Source of the DNA: Cryobacterium sp. N22
GTDB taxonomy: Bacteria > Actinomycetota > Actinomycetes > Actinomycetales > Microbacteriaceae
Length of the DNA stretch: 64,000 nt
Assembly: GCF_002929555.1 (NCBI RefSeq)
Contig: NZ_PJJP01000037.1
Coordinates: forward strand, 124,467 to 188,466
Reading direction: 5' to 3'
A program made the translations under genes and the position numbers. The notes under the pieces are model-generated. The model had not been told where the DNA came from. It worked only from the letters and a program-made list of their open reading frames with translations, and made no database searches. Shown here one piece after another: positions 39,638-47,674 of the stretch. How positions within the stretch are numbered: the stretch's first letter is position 1; the number at the start of each line of letters is the position of its first letter.

Positions 39638-41308
39638 ATGCGGTTCTCGACGCAGATGCTGTTGTGGCAGCTCGCCTGCGTGACCGTCATCGTCGCGATC
39701 TGCACCGGTGTGTTCGTCTCCATCGGCGTGCAACAGCTCCGGGCCGAGGCCGAGACCTCCGCGTTGTCGATCGCACGCACGGTCGCCGCCGACTCCGACG
39801 TGCGCGCCGATGTCGCCCGCGCGTCCGCCGACAGCGGTACGCCGACGAACGCCAGCCTCCGCGGCGGACCGCTCTCCGTTCTGGCGGCGGCGGCGGAGGC
39901 CAACACCGGCGCGCTGTTCATCGTGATCACCGACGATCACGGCATCCGACTCGCGCACCCCGATCCGCAACTGCTCGGAGCGGAGGTCAGCACCGGCTTC
40001 GCCGACGCTCTGGCCGGACGCGAGACGGTGTCGTGGGAATCGGGCACCCTCGGTGAGTCCGCTCGCGCCAAAGTCCCCGTCCGCGACCCCATCACCGATG
40101 AACCGACCGGTGAGGTGAGCGTCGGGTTCGCTCCCAGCAGTGTTTTCAAGGAGCTTCCCCTGCTACTCGGGGGCGTCGCGTTGGCCGCCGTCGTTGCCCT
40201 CGCACTCGGCGCTGTCGTGTCGTTCGTCCTCCGCCGCCGCCTCGAGCACCTCACCCTCGGCCTGCAGCCCGAGGAGCTGTCCGCGCTGGTACAGAACCAG
40301 GCGGCGGTGCTCGATGGCGTCGGGGAAGGGGTGCTCGCTTACGGACCGGACGACGTCGTGACCGTCGCCAACACAACGGCCGCTCGATTGCTCGGCATCC
40401 CCGACCTGGTCGGACGCCGCATCCACGACCTCGCGCTGCCCGGGCCGGTGATCGCGGCCCTGGCCGGGGAACGGAAGCTGCTCTCGACGGGTGCACGCGG
40501 ACCGGATGCGGCCGAACCGGTCGTGCTCGCCGACCATGTGGTCTACATCGACACCCACCCGGTGTCGCGCGCGAATCGGGACCTGGGCCTGATCGCGGTG
40601 ATCCGCGACCGTACCGACATCGTGACCCTCACGGATCGCCTGGCAACCGTGGCGTCAACAACGGATGCCCTTCGGGTGCAGCGCCACGAGTTCGCGAACC
40701 GCCTGCACGTGACGGCCGGCCTGATGGATGCGGGCCGGATGCCCGACGCACGGGACTACCTCGACGACGTGCTGGAGGCGTCACACACCGCCGGCGGCCC
40801 ATCCGCCGGTGAGCACCTGACCGAGCCGTTCCTGGTGTCGCTTCTGGAAGCAAAGGCCGCGCAGGCCGGGGAACGTGGCGTTCACCTGGCCGTGGGCGCG
40901 GACTCGTTGGTGCGGGGAGTCGTCTCTGCGCCCGAGGATGTGGCCACGGTGCTCGCCAACCTCGTGGACAACGCGGTGAGCGCGGCTGTGTACGGTCACC
41001 AGCCGCGGTGGGTAGACGTGGAACTGCTCGACGACGCCGACACACTCGTCATGACAGTGTCCGATTCCGGGCAGGGCGTGGCGGCCGGGGCTCTGGTGTT
41101 CAGCGATGTGCCGAGAACCGACCTCGACCCGGACGCTGTACATGGGCGGGGCATCGGTCTGCCGCTGGTCCGCGACATCGCCGCGCGCCTCGGCGGAGAG
41201 GTGTGGCTTGCCGACGCCGGCGGTCGCGACGGAAGCGGTGCCGTGTTCTGCGCCCGACTGCCCGGGGTCATGCGGGCGCCGACCCGCCCACCACAAGGAG
41301 AAGACTGA
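39638..41308 (+). CDS. Sensor histidine kinase, CitA/DcuS type
   Basis: A 556-residue membrane kinase. Two membrane spans (about residues 10-30 and 170-190) flank an extracytoplasmic ligand domain, then a PAS domain (VVTVANTTAARLLGIPDLVGRR), an unusual H-box (LRVQRHEFANRLHVTAGLMDAG with the phosphorylated His) and a HATPase with the N box VLANLVDNAVSAAVYG and DSGQGV. The start is ATG at 39638 behind AAGGAGG. Its stop overlaps the response-regulator start (TGATG). It is likely to sense citrate or a related acid and to control the divergent transporter. Confidence 0.93.
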   Translation: MRFSTQMLLWQLACVTVIVAICTGVFVSIGVQQLRAEAETSALSIARTVAADSDVRADVARASADSGTPTNASLRGGPLSVLAAAAEANTGALFIVITDDHGIRLAHPDPQLLGAEVSTGFADALAGRETVSWESGTLGESARAKVPVRDPITDEPTGEVSVGFAPSSVFKELPLLLGGVALAAVVALALGAVVSFVLRRRLEHLTLGLQPEELSALVQNQAAVLDGVGEGVLAYGPDDVVTVANTTAARLLGIPDLVGRRIHDLALPGPVIAALAGERKLLSTGARGPDAAEPVVLADHVVYIDTHPVSRANRDLGLIAVIRDRTDIVTLTDRLATVASTTDALRVQRHEFANRLHVTAGLMDAGRMPDARDYLDDVLEASHTAGGPSAGEHLTEPFLVSLLEAKAAQAGERGVHLAVGADSLVRGVVSAPEDVATVLANLVDNAVSAAVYGHQPRWVDVELLDDADTLVMTVSDSGQGVAAGALVFSDVPRTDLDPDAVHGRGIGLPLVRDIAARLGGEVWLADAGGRDGSGAVFCARLPGVMRAPTRPPQGED

Positions 41309-41964
41309 TGCCCGATACAATTCACGTGCTCGTCGTCGACGACGACTTCCACGTCGGTGGCCTCCACCGCGACATTGTTGCGGCGCGCCCCGGCTACACC
41401 GCCCTTGAGCCGGTTCGGGGCGTGCGCGCCGCCCGCGCGGCGATGCGCGATTTTCGCCCCGACCTGGTCCTCTGCGATGTCTACCTTCCCGACGGCGACG
41501 GGATCGCCCTCGTCGCCGAGATCGACGTTGACGCGGTAATGATCAGCGCGGCGTCGGATGGCGCCACCGTGCGCCGTGCGTTCCGCGCAGGCGCGTTGGA
41601 CTACCTCATCAAACCGTTCGAACCCGCGCGGCTGAATGAGCGGCTGGATGCCTATCGCCGGTTCCGCAACCTGGCCGCAGAAGACCGCCTACTCGACCAG
41701 GACACCATCGAACGGGCCCAGCGGGTGCTGCACGGTCGGGACGGTGGCGTCGCATCCGCGTCGCGGTCCACGACCGAGAAGCTGATCATCGAAATGCTCC
41801 AAGACGGTGAATCGTCCTCCAGCGTGATCGCCGGCCGCGCCGGTCTGTCTCGCGCGACGGCGCAAAGGCACCTCGCCGCTCTGGCGACCCGCGGCGATGT
41901 GGAAGTGACCCTCCGCTACGGATCGACAGGCCGCCCGGAGCACCAGTACAGCGTCCGACGCTGA
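41308..41964 (+). CDS. Response regulator, CitB/DcuR type
   Basis: A 218-residue response regulator: receiver domain with phosphorylation Asp in LVLCDVYLPDGDG, the acidic VVDDD pocket near the N-terminus, Lys in LIKPFEPAR, and a C-terminal HTH (SSSVIAGRAGLSRATAQRHLAALATRGDVEVTLRYGSTGRP) as in the CitB/DcuR/DctR group. It is coupled to the kinase gene by a one-base overlap. Confidence 0.93.
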   Translation: MPDTIHVLVVDDDFHVGGLHRDIVAARPGYTALEPVRGVRAARAAMRDFRPDLVLCDVYLPDGDGIALVAEIDVDAVMISAASDGATVRRAFRAGALDYLIKPFEPARLNERLDAYRRFRNLAAEDRLLDQDTIERAQRVLHGRDGGVASASRSTTEKLIIEMLQDGESSSSVIAGRAGLSRATAQRHLAALATRGDVEVTLRYGSTGRPEHQYSVRR

Positions 41965-42005
41965 CCGTCGCGTGGCCTAGCGGAAGTCACCGCCGGTGTC
42001 CCGGC

Positions 42006-42590
42006 TTAGTAGAACCCGCCCTCAGGATTCGGTGCCAGGTACACGTCGACGACATCGTCGTGGAGGACAAACTGCACGTTTGCCGCCGGCTCACCGGTCG
42101 GCGCGGGTGGGACCAGGACGGGGTCGATGTCGATCTCGGCAATGGTGTCGAAAGTCGGTGGTGTGCAGCGGAACATCCAGGTGTGATCCTCGACGACGAC
42201 CGCGAGGCACCGTTTTGCTCCCGGCGTTGTCGTGCTCCATATCTCCGCCGCGCCGTACGAGCCGTACGAGACGAAGTGGGCGTTTGTCACGCCCCACTCC
42301 TGGGCGACTTCCTTGTCGATTGGAACGGCTGCCGGGGTGGGATCGGACTGCGCAGTGAGTTGTGCAACCGGCCGGGGCTCGCTCGACTCGTTGACGACGA
42401 GGACACCGGTGGCGATCGCTGCCACCAGCACCGCAACCGCGGCGATGACCCATGGCAGGATGCGTCGGACCCGCCCCGGGTTTGGATCTCCTGGTTTGGT
42501 CTCGAGCGCCCCCGGGGGCTCCCTGCCCATCGCATCGAGCGCTGTCGGGTCAAGCTCGCGGCCCTTCGTCGGGAATGTTGACTCGTTCAT
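42006..42590 (-). CDS. Membrane-anchored protein of unknown function
   Basis: A 194-residue protein that I do not recognise. It has a hydrophilic N-terminus, one hydrophobic span at about residues 44-66 (ILPWVIAAVAVLVAAIATGVLVV) and then an extracytoplasmic part. Two cysteines there (AKRCLAV and FRCTPP) could form a disulfide. The Thr/Pro-rich linker follows the span. It lies opposite the CitB-type gene and shares no obvious function with neighbours. ATG at 42590. The CDS direction is supported by third-position GC. Confidence 0.7.
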   Translation of the reverse strand: MNESTFPTKGRELDPTALDAMGREPPGALETKPGDPNPGRVRRILPWVIAAVAVLVAAIATGVLVVNESSEPRPVAQLTAQSDPTPAAVPIDKEVAQEWGVTNAHFVSYGSYGAAEIWSTTTPGAKRCLAVVVEDHTWMFRCTPPTFDTIAEIDIDPVLVPPAPTGEPAANVQFVLHDDVVDVYLAPNPEGGFY

Positions 42591-42689
42591 CAGTGCGTCC
42601 TTTCGTTTCGGATCAGCTCTTCATGCAGCGCGATGGCTACCTAATCAGTGAAGGACCTGCTGCTATCAGAGGGATATCGCCGTCGATCG

Positions 42690-42712
42690 GCCGGTATCGC
42701 CCCGATATCGGC
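42690..42712. promoter_or_regulatory. Inverted repeat upstream of the MerR gene
   Basis: GCCGGTATCG (42690-42699) and CGATATCGGC (42703-42712) are near-perfect inverted copies (9 of 10) with three bases between. They may be an operator for the membrane-protein or MerR gene, or chance in a GC-rich gap. Confidence 0.35.
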
Positions 42713-42749
42713 AGCCGTGAAGGAGATCCAGAAATATTGGCGCATCCGG

Positions 42750-42780
42750 TTGACGTGGACGTAACGTCACCCCATACCGT
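42750..42780 (+). promoter_or_regulatory. MerR-type promoter with 19-base spacer
   Basis: TTGACG (42750-42755), a 19-base spacer and TACCGT (42775-42780) form a promoter with the over-long spacing that MerR-family activators correct. The spacer holds the palindrome GACGT-A-ACGTC (42758-42768), the expected position of the MerR dimer, 20 bases before the ATG. Confidence 0.6.
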
Positions 42781-42800
42781 CGATCGTGGAAGGGGACGGG

Positions 42801-43571
42801 ATGAGCCCAGAAAACGAGTGGAGCATTCAGGAAATCGCACGGCTGGCCGGCACTACACGACGCACGCTGCGTCACTACCACGCCATAGGCCTCGTGACGC
42901 CGAGCCGGATCGGCGACAACGGATACCGCTACTACGACGCCGACGCCCTGGTGCGACTGCAACGGGTGCTACTGCTGCGCCAGCTCGGACTCGGCCTTCC
43001 CGACATCGGCGACGTGCTGGCCGGGCAGCGCGACGACATCGCTGCGCTGCGTTCGCACCTCGAGTGGCTGGCTCACGAACAGCAGCGACTCGGCAGGCAA
43101 ATGGCCAGCATCGAGCGCACCGTCACAAAACTGGAAAGAGGAGAGAAACCGATGGCTGAGAAGATGTTCGACGGCTTCGACCACACCGAATACAAGGATG
43201 AGGTCGAGCGGCTCTGGGGCACGGACGCCTACACGCAGAGTGATTCGTGGTACCAGTCGCTGTCGCAAGACCAGAAGGATGACTTTCTCATCGCGGCAGC
43301 CGAACTCGGTGCCGACTGGGTCGCCGCTGCTCAGAAAGAGGTCGCTACCGACTCCGATGAAGCCCAGGCGCTCGCGCAGCGCCACTTCGCCTGGCTGGAC
43401 GGCATCCCCGGCACTCCGCGGACGCCCGATGGGCACCCGACGAAGGAATACTTCATGTGGATGGGTGCGACGTACGTCGCTGACGAACGCCTCGCAAAGA
43501 ACTACGGCGGGCTCGAGGGCGCGACTTTCGTGCGCGACGCGATGGCGGTGTACGCCGACCGCAACCTCTAA
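42801..43571 (+). CDS. TipA-like MerR-family regulator
   Basis: A 256-residue MerR-type regulator. The HTH and wing (residues 8-80) read WSIQEIARLAGTTRRTLRHYHAIGLVTPSRIGDNGYRYYDADALVRLQRVLLLRQLGLGLPDIGDVL. The C-terminal domain (about 118-256) is of the TipAS type, an antibiotic-binding domain (FDHTEYKDEVERLWGTDAYTQSDSWYQSLSQDQKDDF...AQRHFAWLDG...YVADERLAKNYGGLEGATFVRDAMAVY). Start ATG at 42801 with GGAAGGGGAC. An internal GAGGAG before an ATG at 43152 could give a separate TipAS-like product. It lies alone, so targets are unknown. Confidence 0.92.
   Translation: MSPENEWSIQEIARLAGTTRRTLRHYHAIGLVTPSRIGDNGYRYYDADALVRLQRVLLLRQLGLGLPDIGDVLAGQRDDIAALRSHLEWLAHEQQRLGRQMASIERTVTKLERGEKPMAEKMFDGFDHTEYKDEVERLWGTDAYTQSDSWYQSLSQDQKDDFLIAAAELGADWVAAAQKEVATDSDEAQALAQRHFAWLDGIPGTPRTPDGHPTKEYFMWMGATYVADERLAKNYGGLEGATFVRDAMAVYADRNL
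43135..43154 (+). promoter_or_regulatory. Internal ribosome site of the TipA-like gene
   Basis: AAAGAGGAGAG (43135-43145) lies at good spacing before an in-frame ATG (43152, residue 118), exactly where the DNA-binding domain ends and the ligand domain begins. It could translate a stand-alone ligand-binding protein as reported for TipAS of Streptomyces lividans. Confidence 0.5.
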
Positions 43572-43612
43572 GCAGGTCCGATTGCTTGCGCGATTCGTTT
43601 TCGTCGAATATC

Positions 43613-43632
43613 ATACAATCAAATGGTTGTAT
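43613..43632. promoter_or_regulatory. ArsR-type operator over the start codon
   Basis: ATACAA (43613-43618) and TTGTAT (43627-43632) are inverted copies with eight bases between, and the ATG of the ArsR gene (43623) lies inside. Such a site would be fully occupied by the ArsR dimer. The ATG-overlap suggests repression at start or a leaderless message. Confidence 0.55.
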
Positions 43633-43976
43633 TAGAGTTTTCCGATCAGGACGTCAACCGCCTCTTCCGTGCTCTCGCGGACGCGACGCGGCGGGATGTC
43701 GTGCGGCGCACGCTGGTCGCCGATGTCTCGGTATCGCAGTTGGCGGATTCCTACGACATGTCGTTCGCGGCAGTCCAGAAACACGTCGCAGTTTTGGAGG
43801 AGGCCGGGCTCGTGACCAAAGAACCACGTGGTCGTGAGCGGATGGTGCGGGGAAACCCCGATCGCATCCGCGAGGCGCAGCGCCTCCTGGACCGCTTCGA
43901 AGAAATCTGGCGATCGCGCATCGACCGCCTCGACGTCCTGCTCGCTGAAGACGATCCGGCTCCACCCGACACCTAA
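43623..43976 (+). CDS. ArsR-family winged-helix regulator
   Basis: A 117-residue protein with the ArsR winged helix: VNRLFRALADATRRDVVRRTLVADVSVSQLADSYDMSFAAVQKHVAVLEEAGLVTKEPRGRERMVRGNP, with the C-terminal helix EAQRLLDRFEEIWRSRIDRLDVLLAE. No cysteine-based metal site is visible. It is followed 14 bases later by the tandem AHSA1-type gene, a frequent partner of such ArsR genes. ATG at 43623 lies inside the palindrome at 43613. Confidence 0.92.
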   Translation: MVVLEFSDQDVNRLFRALADATRRDVVRRTLVADVSVSQLADSYDMSFAAVQKHVAVLEEAGLVTKEPRGRERMVRGNPDRIREAQRLLDRFEEIWRSRIDRLDVLLAEDDPAPPDT

Positions 43977-43990
43977 CCGAAGGGAACATC

Positions 43991-44971
43991 ATGCCCGTCA
44001 CCTCTGTCGAGAAAGACCTCGACCAGCTCACCATCACGATCGTCGCCGACTTCGCGGCGCCACTCCGCCGGCTCTGGGATGCGTACACCGACCCGCGCCA
44101 GATCGAGCGGTTCTGGGGTCCGCCGACCTATCCGGCAACGTTCCTCCGGCACGACGCCCTGACTGGCGGACGCAGTGTGTACGCCATGACCGGACCAGAG
44201 GGAGACACGCACTACGGCTGCTGGGACTGGACCTCAGCCGACGCTCCCCACTCCTTCGAAGTGGTCGACAGGTTCTCGGATGCAGCGGGTGCGCCGAACA
44301 CCGACCTCCCGGCCACCCGGATGGACTTCGCGTTCGAGGAGACGAACGACGGTAGCCGCCTGAAGACGACATCGCATTTCGACTCACTCGAGCAGATGCA
44401 GCAGCTCCTTGAGATGGGCATGCTCGAAGGTGCCCGTGAGGCAATGGCTCAGATCGATCAGGTGCTGGCCGACCTGGCATCATTCGCCACGGACCGCGGG
44501 GCGGAGGCGCACATCCTCAGCGACACCCAGGTGCGCGTGGCCCGGGTCATCCGCGGCACCGTCGAGCAGGTGTGGCGCGCCCACAACGATGCCGCCCTCA
44601 TGAAGCGGTGGTTGCTCGGACCGGACGGCTGGTCCATGCCCGTCTGCGAGATCGCGACCGCCGTGGGCGACAGCTACCGCTATGAGTGGCAGCGGGATGG
44701 TGGCGACGAGCGATTCGGCTTCACCGGCGAACTGCTCGAGGTGGAGGAGCCGCACCGGTCGGTCACCACCGAGGCGATGATCGGGATGGACTTCCCGGCA
44801 ACGCTCAACGAGCTGACCCTCACCGATGTCGAGGGCGGAACCCTGCTCTCCCTCGTCGTCACCTACGCGAACGCCGAGCAACGCGACGCGGTGCTGGCCA
44901 CCGGCATGACCGACGGCATGGAGACGAGTTACCAGCGTCTCGAGGGGCTGTTGCAGCCGACGCTGGCCTAG
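43991..44971 (+). CDS. Tandem AHSA1/SRPBCC-domain protein
   Basis: A 326-residue protein with two START-like/AHSA1 domains in a row: residues about 10-155 (LTITIVADFAAPLRRLWDAYTDPRQIERFWGPPTYPATF...YGCWDWTSADAPHSF...EQMQQLLEMGMLEGAREAMAQIDQVLADL) and about 175-322 (VRVARVIRGTVEQVWRAHNDAALMKRWLLGPDGWSMPVCEIATAVGDSYRYEW...YQRLEGLLQ). Each could bind a hydrophobic ligand. AAGGGAACATC precedes the ATG. ArsR-AHSA1 pairs are common in actinobacteria. Here the AHSA1 unit is duplicated. Confidence 0.9.
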   Translation: MPVTSVEKDLDQLTITIVADFAAPLRRLWDAYTDPRQIERFWGPPTYPATFLRHDALTGGRSVYAMTGPEGDTHYGCWDWTSADAPHSFEVVDRFSDAAGAPNTDLPATRMDFAFEETNDGSRLKTTSHFDSLEQMQQLLEMGMLEGAREAMAQIDQVLADLASFATDRGAEAHILSDTQVRVARVIRGTVEQVWRAHNDAALMKRWLLGPDGWSMPVCEIATAVGDSYRYEWQRDGGDERFGFTGELLEVEEPHRSVTTEAMIGMDFPATLNELTLTDVEGGTLLSLVVTYANAEQRDAVLATGMTDGMETSYQRLEGLLQPTLA

Positions 44972-44975
44972 CAGG

Positions 44976-45743
44976 CTAGCGTGCCCGGCCGGCTTCAACT
45001 CCGGCCGGGGCCACGCTGGTCTCTACCGCTGCGTGAATCGCGGCGAGAGTGGCCTCCGGATGCGAAACCATCGAGACGTGTGATGCATCGACCTCGGTGA
45101 TCGTCGCATTGGCACGCTCCGCCATCCGGCGTTGGGTGCCGATCGGAATCACCCTGTCGTCGGTGCCCAGCACCGCCCAGCTGGGGATCGTCTTCCACGC
45201 CGGAGGTCCCGACGGGGTCACGTTGGCGACGAACGAGGCCGGGCGCTGCGTGGCCACTATCGTCCACCGATCCGCTTCGGGGAGGTCTTGAGCAAAGGCG
45301 TTGTGCACGGTTTCGGGCTTGAGAAACGCCTCTGCCGCACCTTCCGGGGCACCCGGATAGCCCGCGACATCGAAAACCGTCGTCGGGTCGGCGACCGCGA
45401 GCGCGGAGCCCGAACCGTCGAGGATTTGGACAACGGTCTCACCCTCGTCGGGAATGAAGGCATCGACGTAGACGAGCGCCCGCACGTCACCTCCGTGCGC
45501 GGCGGCGTTGGTGATCACCGCGCCGCCGTACGAGTGCCCGACGAGCACCACCGGGCCGCTGGTGCGCTGGGCGAGAAAGGATGCGATGTAGGCCGCATCC
45601 GAGGTCAGTCCACGCAACTCATTGGGCGGGGCCAAGACCGTGAATCCCTCGGCCTGAAGGGGTGCGCTCACTGCATTCCAGCTGGACGCGTCGGCCCAGG
45701 CGCCGTGAACAAGGACAATGGTTGGTTTGCTGCTCTCTGGCAT
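44976..45743 (-). CDS. Alpha/beta-hydrolase
   Basis: A 255-residue alpha/beta hydrolase with the N-terminal oxyanion motif VLVHGAWADASSW, nucleophile Ser in VGHSYGGAVI, an Asp in VLGTDDRVIPIG and the His in VDASHVSMVSHPE. This pattern is seen in EstC-like esterases and salicylate-esterase-like proteins. The substrate is not determined. It is convergent with the AHSA1 gene. A hairpin overlaps its end. Confidence 0.9.
   Translation of the reverse strand: MPESSKPTIVLVHGAWADASSWNAVSAPLQAEGFTVLAPPNELRGLTSDAAYIASFLAQRTSGPVVLVGHSYGGAVITNAAAHGGDVRALVYVDAFIPDEGETVVQILDGSGSALAVADPTTVFDVAGYPGAPEGAAEAFLKPETVHNAFAQDLPEADRWTIVATQRPASFVANVTPSGPPAWKTIPSWAVLGTDDRVIPIGTQRRMAERANATITEVDASHVSMVSHPEATLAAIHAAVETSVAPAGVEAGRAR
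44984..45009. terminator. Hairpin between convergent genes
   Basis: CCCGGCCGG (44984-44992) and CCGGCCGGG (45001-45009) form a perfect 9-base-pair stem with an eight-base loop. It ends the AHSA1 transcript and overlaps the end of the hydrolase gene. Confidence 0.6.
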
Positions 45744-45908
45744 CTGACTTCCAATCCGTAGGGTCGCGGTGGCGACGTCATGTGTTTGGGGTCACGTCCT
45801 GTGCTGGGCCAGACGCTGGAAGCACGATAGCCGGGAGTCGTTGCCGTTCCAAGGGGGCATCACGGGAGCGCAAACCGGGACCGCCCGCGGTCCCCGGGTC
45901 AGTCAACG

Positions 45909-45970
45909 GAATAAATATGCTTTATTCGAGCGGGCGTGCAACCATGTAACGAATGCAAATCGATTTGCAT
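45909..45970 (+). promoter_or_regulatory. Levansucrase operators: two palindromes
   Basis: ATGCAAATCGATTTGCAT (45953-45970) is a perfect 18-base palindrome with a central CG, typical of LacI-family operators, 25 bases before the levansucrase ATG. A second palindrome, GAATAAA-N5-TTTATTC, lies at 45909-45927. The region is unusually AT-rich. The LacI gene at 49398 is the likely binder of the first. Confidence 0.7.
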
Positions 45971-45995
45971 CATTCACTTCAAGGAGCAATCGAAC

Positions 45996-47591
45996 ATGCA
46001 CTCTCCCCAGAAGCGCGCCCGGCGCGCCTTGGTCACCGCGGGATCGGCGGCCGCCCTGACGGCCGCCGCGATGCTCGGCCTGCCTTCCGCCGCTGTGGCG
46101 CTGCCCGACCTGCCGGACGGCCCCGAGCCCACTGTCCACACCCAGGATGCCTATAGCCCCGAGGACGACTTCACGGCCAAGTGGACCCGTGCGGACGCGC
46201 GCCAGCTGCAGCGCCTGTCCGACCCCGCGACGCCCTCGCGTGAGAACTCGATGCCGGCATCGCTGACCATGCCCGAGGTGCCCCAGGACTTCCCCGACAT
46301 GTCGAACGAGCAGGTGTGGGTGTGGGACACCTGGCCGCTGACCGACGAAGACGGCAACCAGTACTCGATCAAGGGCCAGGAGATCATCTTCTCCCTGGTC
46401 GCGGACCGCAGCCTCGGCTTCGACGAGCGCCACCAGTTCGCGAAGATCGGCTACTTCCACCGGCCGGCGGGCGTGCCCGCAGACGAGCGCCCCGAGAACG
46501 GCGGCTGGACGTACGGCGGCCTCGTCTTCGACGAAGGCGTGACCGGCGAGATCTTCGCGGACAAGTCGTTCAGCCACCAGACCCAGTGGTCGGGCTCGGC
46601 CCGCGTGTTCAAGGGCGGCGAGGTCAAGCTGTTCTTCACAGATGTCGCGTTCTACCGCGACGCGGAGGGCAACGACGTCAAGCCGTACGACCCGCGTCTC
46701 GCGCTGAGTATCGGCAAGGTGCACGTCACCGGCAAGGACGTGAAGCTGACCGGTTTCGACAAGGTCCAAAACCTCCTGGAGGCCGACGGCGAGTACTACC
46801 AGACCGGCGCCCAGAACGGGTCCTACAACTTCCGCGACCCGTTCACGTTCGAAGACCCCGCCCACCCGGGCGAGACCTACATGGTCTTCGAAGGCAACTC
46901 CGCCATGCCGCGCGAGGAAGCATATTGCACTGACGAAGACCTGGGCTACGCGCCAGGCGACCCGTTCGCTGAGACGGCGGAAGAGGTCAACGCCTCGGGT
47001 GCGACGTACCAGATCGGCAACATCGGTCTCGCGAAGGCGACGAACGACGACCTGACCGAGTGGGAGTTCCTCCCGCCGATCCTGTCGGCCAACTGCGTCA
47101 CCGACCAGACCGAGCGCCCGCAGTTCATTTTCAAGGACGGCAAGGCGTACCTGTTCACGATCTCCCACCGCGGCACCTTCGCACAGGGAATCGACGGACC
47201 GGAGGGCGTCTACGGATTCGTCGGTGACGGCATCCGGTCGGACTTCCAGCCGCTCAACGGCGGTTCGGGGCTGGCGCTGGGCAACCCGACCAACCTGAAT
47301 TACCCGCAGGGCAAGCCCTTCACGCCGAACGCCGACCAGCACCCGGGCGCATTCCAGGCCTACTCGCACTACGTGATGCCCGGCGGCCTCGTGCAGTCGT
47401 TCATAGACACCATCGGCACGTCCGATGACTTCGTCCGCGGCGGCACCCTCGCCCCCACGGTGAAGATGGACATCACCGGCGACACGACGAGTGTCGACTA
47501 CTCATACGGCGCCGGCGGGCTCGGCGGCTGGGCCGATGTGCCGGCGAACATCAACATCAACCCGGGTGGCAAGGAAAAGCCGCTGCGCTGA
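45996..47591 (+). CDS. Secreted levansucrase, glycoside hydrolase family 68
   Basis: A 531-residue GH68 enzyme that transfers fructosyl from sucrose to make levan or fructo-oligosaccharides (or hydrolyses sucrose). A signal peptide is present (residues 1-36, RRALVTAGSAAALTAAAMLGLPSAAVA). The catalytic residues are visible: nucleophile Asp111 in VWDTWP, transition-state Asp281 in FRDPF and acid/base Glu373 in TERPQ. Start ATG at 45996 behind AAGGAG. It is followed by a terminator-like hairpin and by a surface GH32 enzyme, so levan is first made and later reused. Inulosucrase cannot be excluded. Confidence 0.95.
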   Translation: MHSPQKRARRALVTAGSAAALTAAAMLGLPSAAVALPDLPDGPEPTVHTQDAYSPEDDFTAKWTRADARQLQRLSDPATPSRENSMPASLTMPEVPQDFPDMSNEQVWVWDTWPLTDEDGNQYSIKGQEIIFSLVADRSLGFDERHQFAKIGYFHRPAGVPADERPENGGWTYGGLVFDEGVTGEIFADKSFSHQTQWSGSARVFKGGEVKLFFTDVAFYRDAEGNDVKPYDPRLALSIGKVHVTGKDVKLTGFDKVQNLLEADGEYYQTGAQNGSYNFRDPFTFEDPAHPGETYMVFEGNSAMPREEAYCTDEDLGYAPGDPFAETAEEVNASGATYQIGNIGLAKATNDDLTEWEFLPPILSANCVTDQTERPQFIFKDGKAYLFTISHRGTFAQGIDGPEGVYGFVGDGIRSDFQPLNGGSGLALGNPTNLNYPQGKPFTPNADQHPGAFQAYSHYVMPGGLVQSFIDTIGTSDDFVRGGTLAPTVKMDITGDTTSVDYSYGAGGLGGWADVPANININPGGKEKPLR

Positions 47592-47608
47592 TCCGATCCG
47601 CCCTGCAG

Positions 47609-47644
47609 TGGGAGCCCCGGAACACCCTCGTTCCGGGGCTCCCA
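47609..47644 (+). terminator. Intercistronic hairpin after the levansucrase gene
   Basis: A perfect 15-base-pair stem (TGGGAGCCCCGGAAC with its complement) and six-base loop, no T run, lies between the levansucrase and GH32 genes. It ends the levansucrase message or partly attenuates readthrough. Confidence 0.75.
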
Positions 47645-47674
47645 CCTGCGTCGCCCTACCGAAGGACTCTCCAC

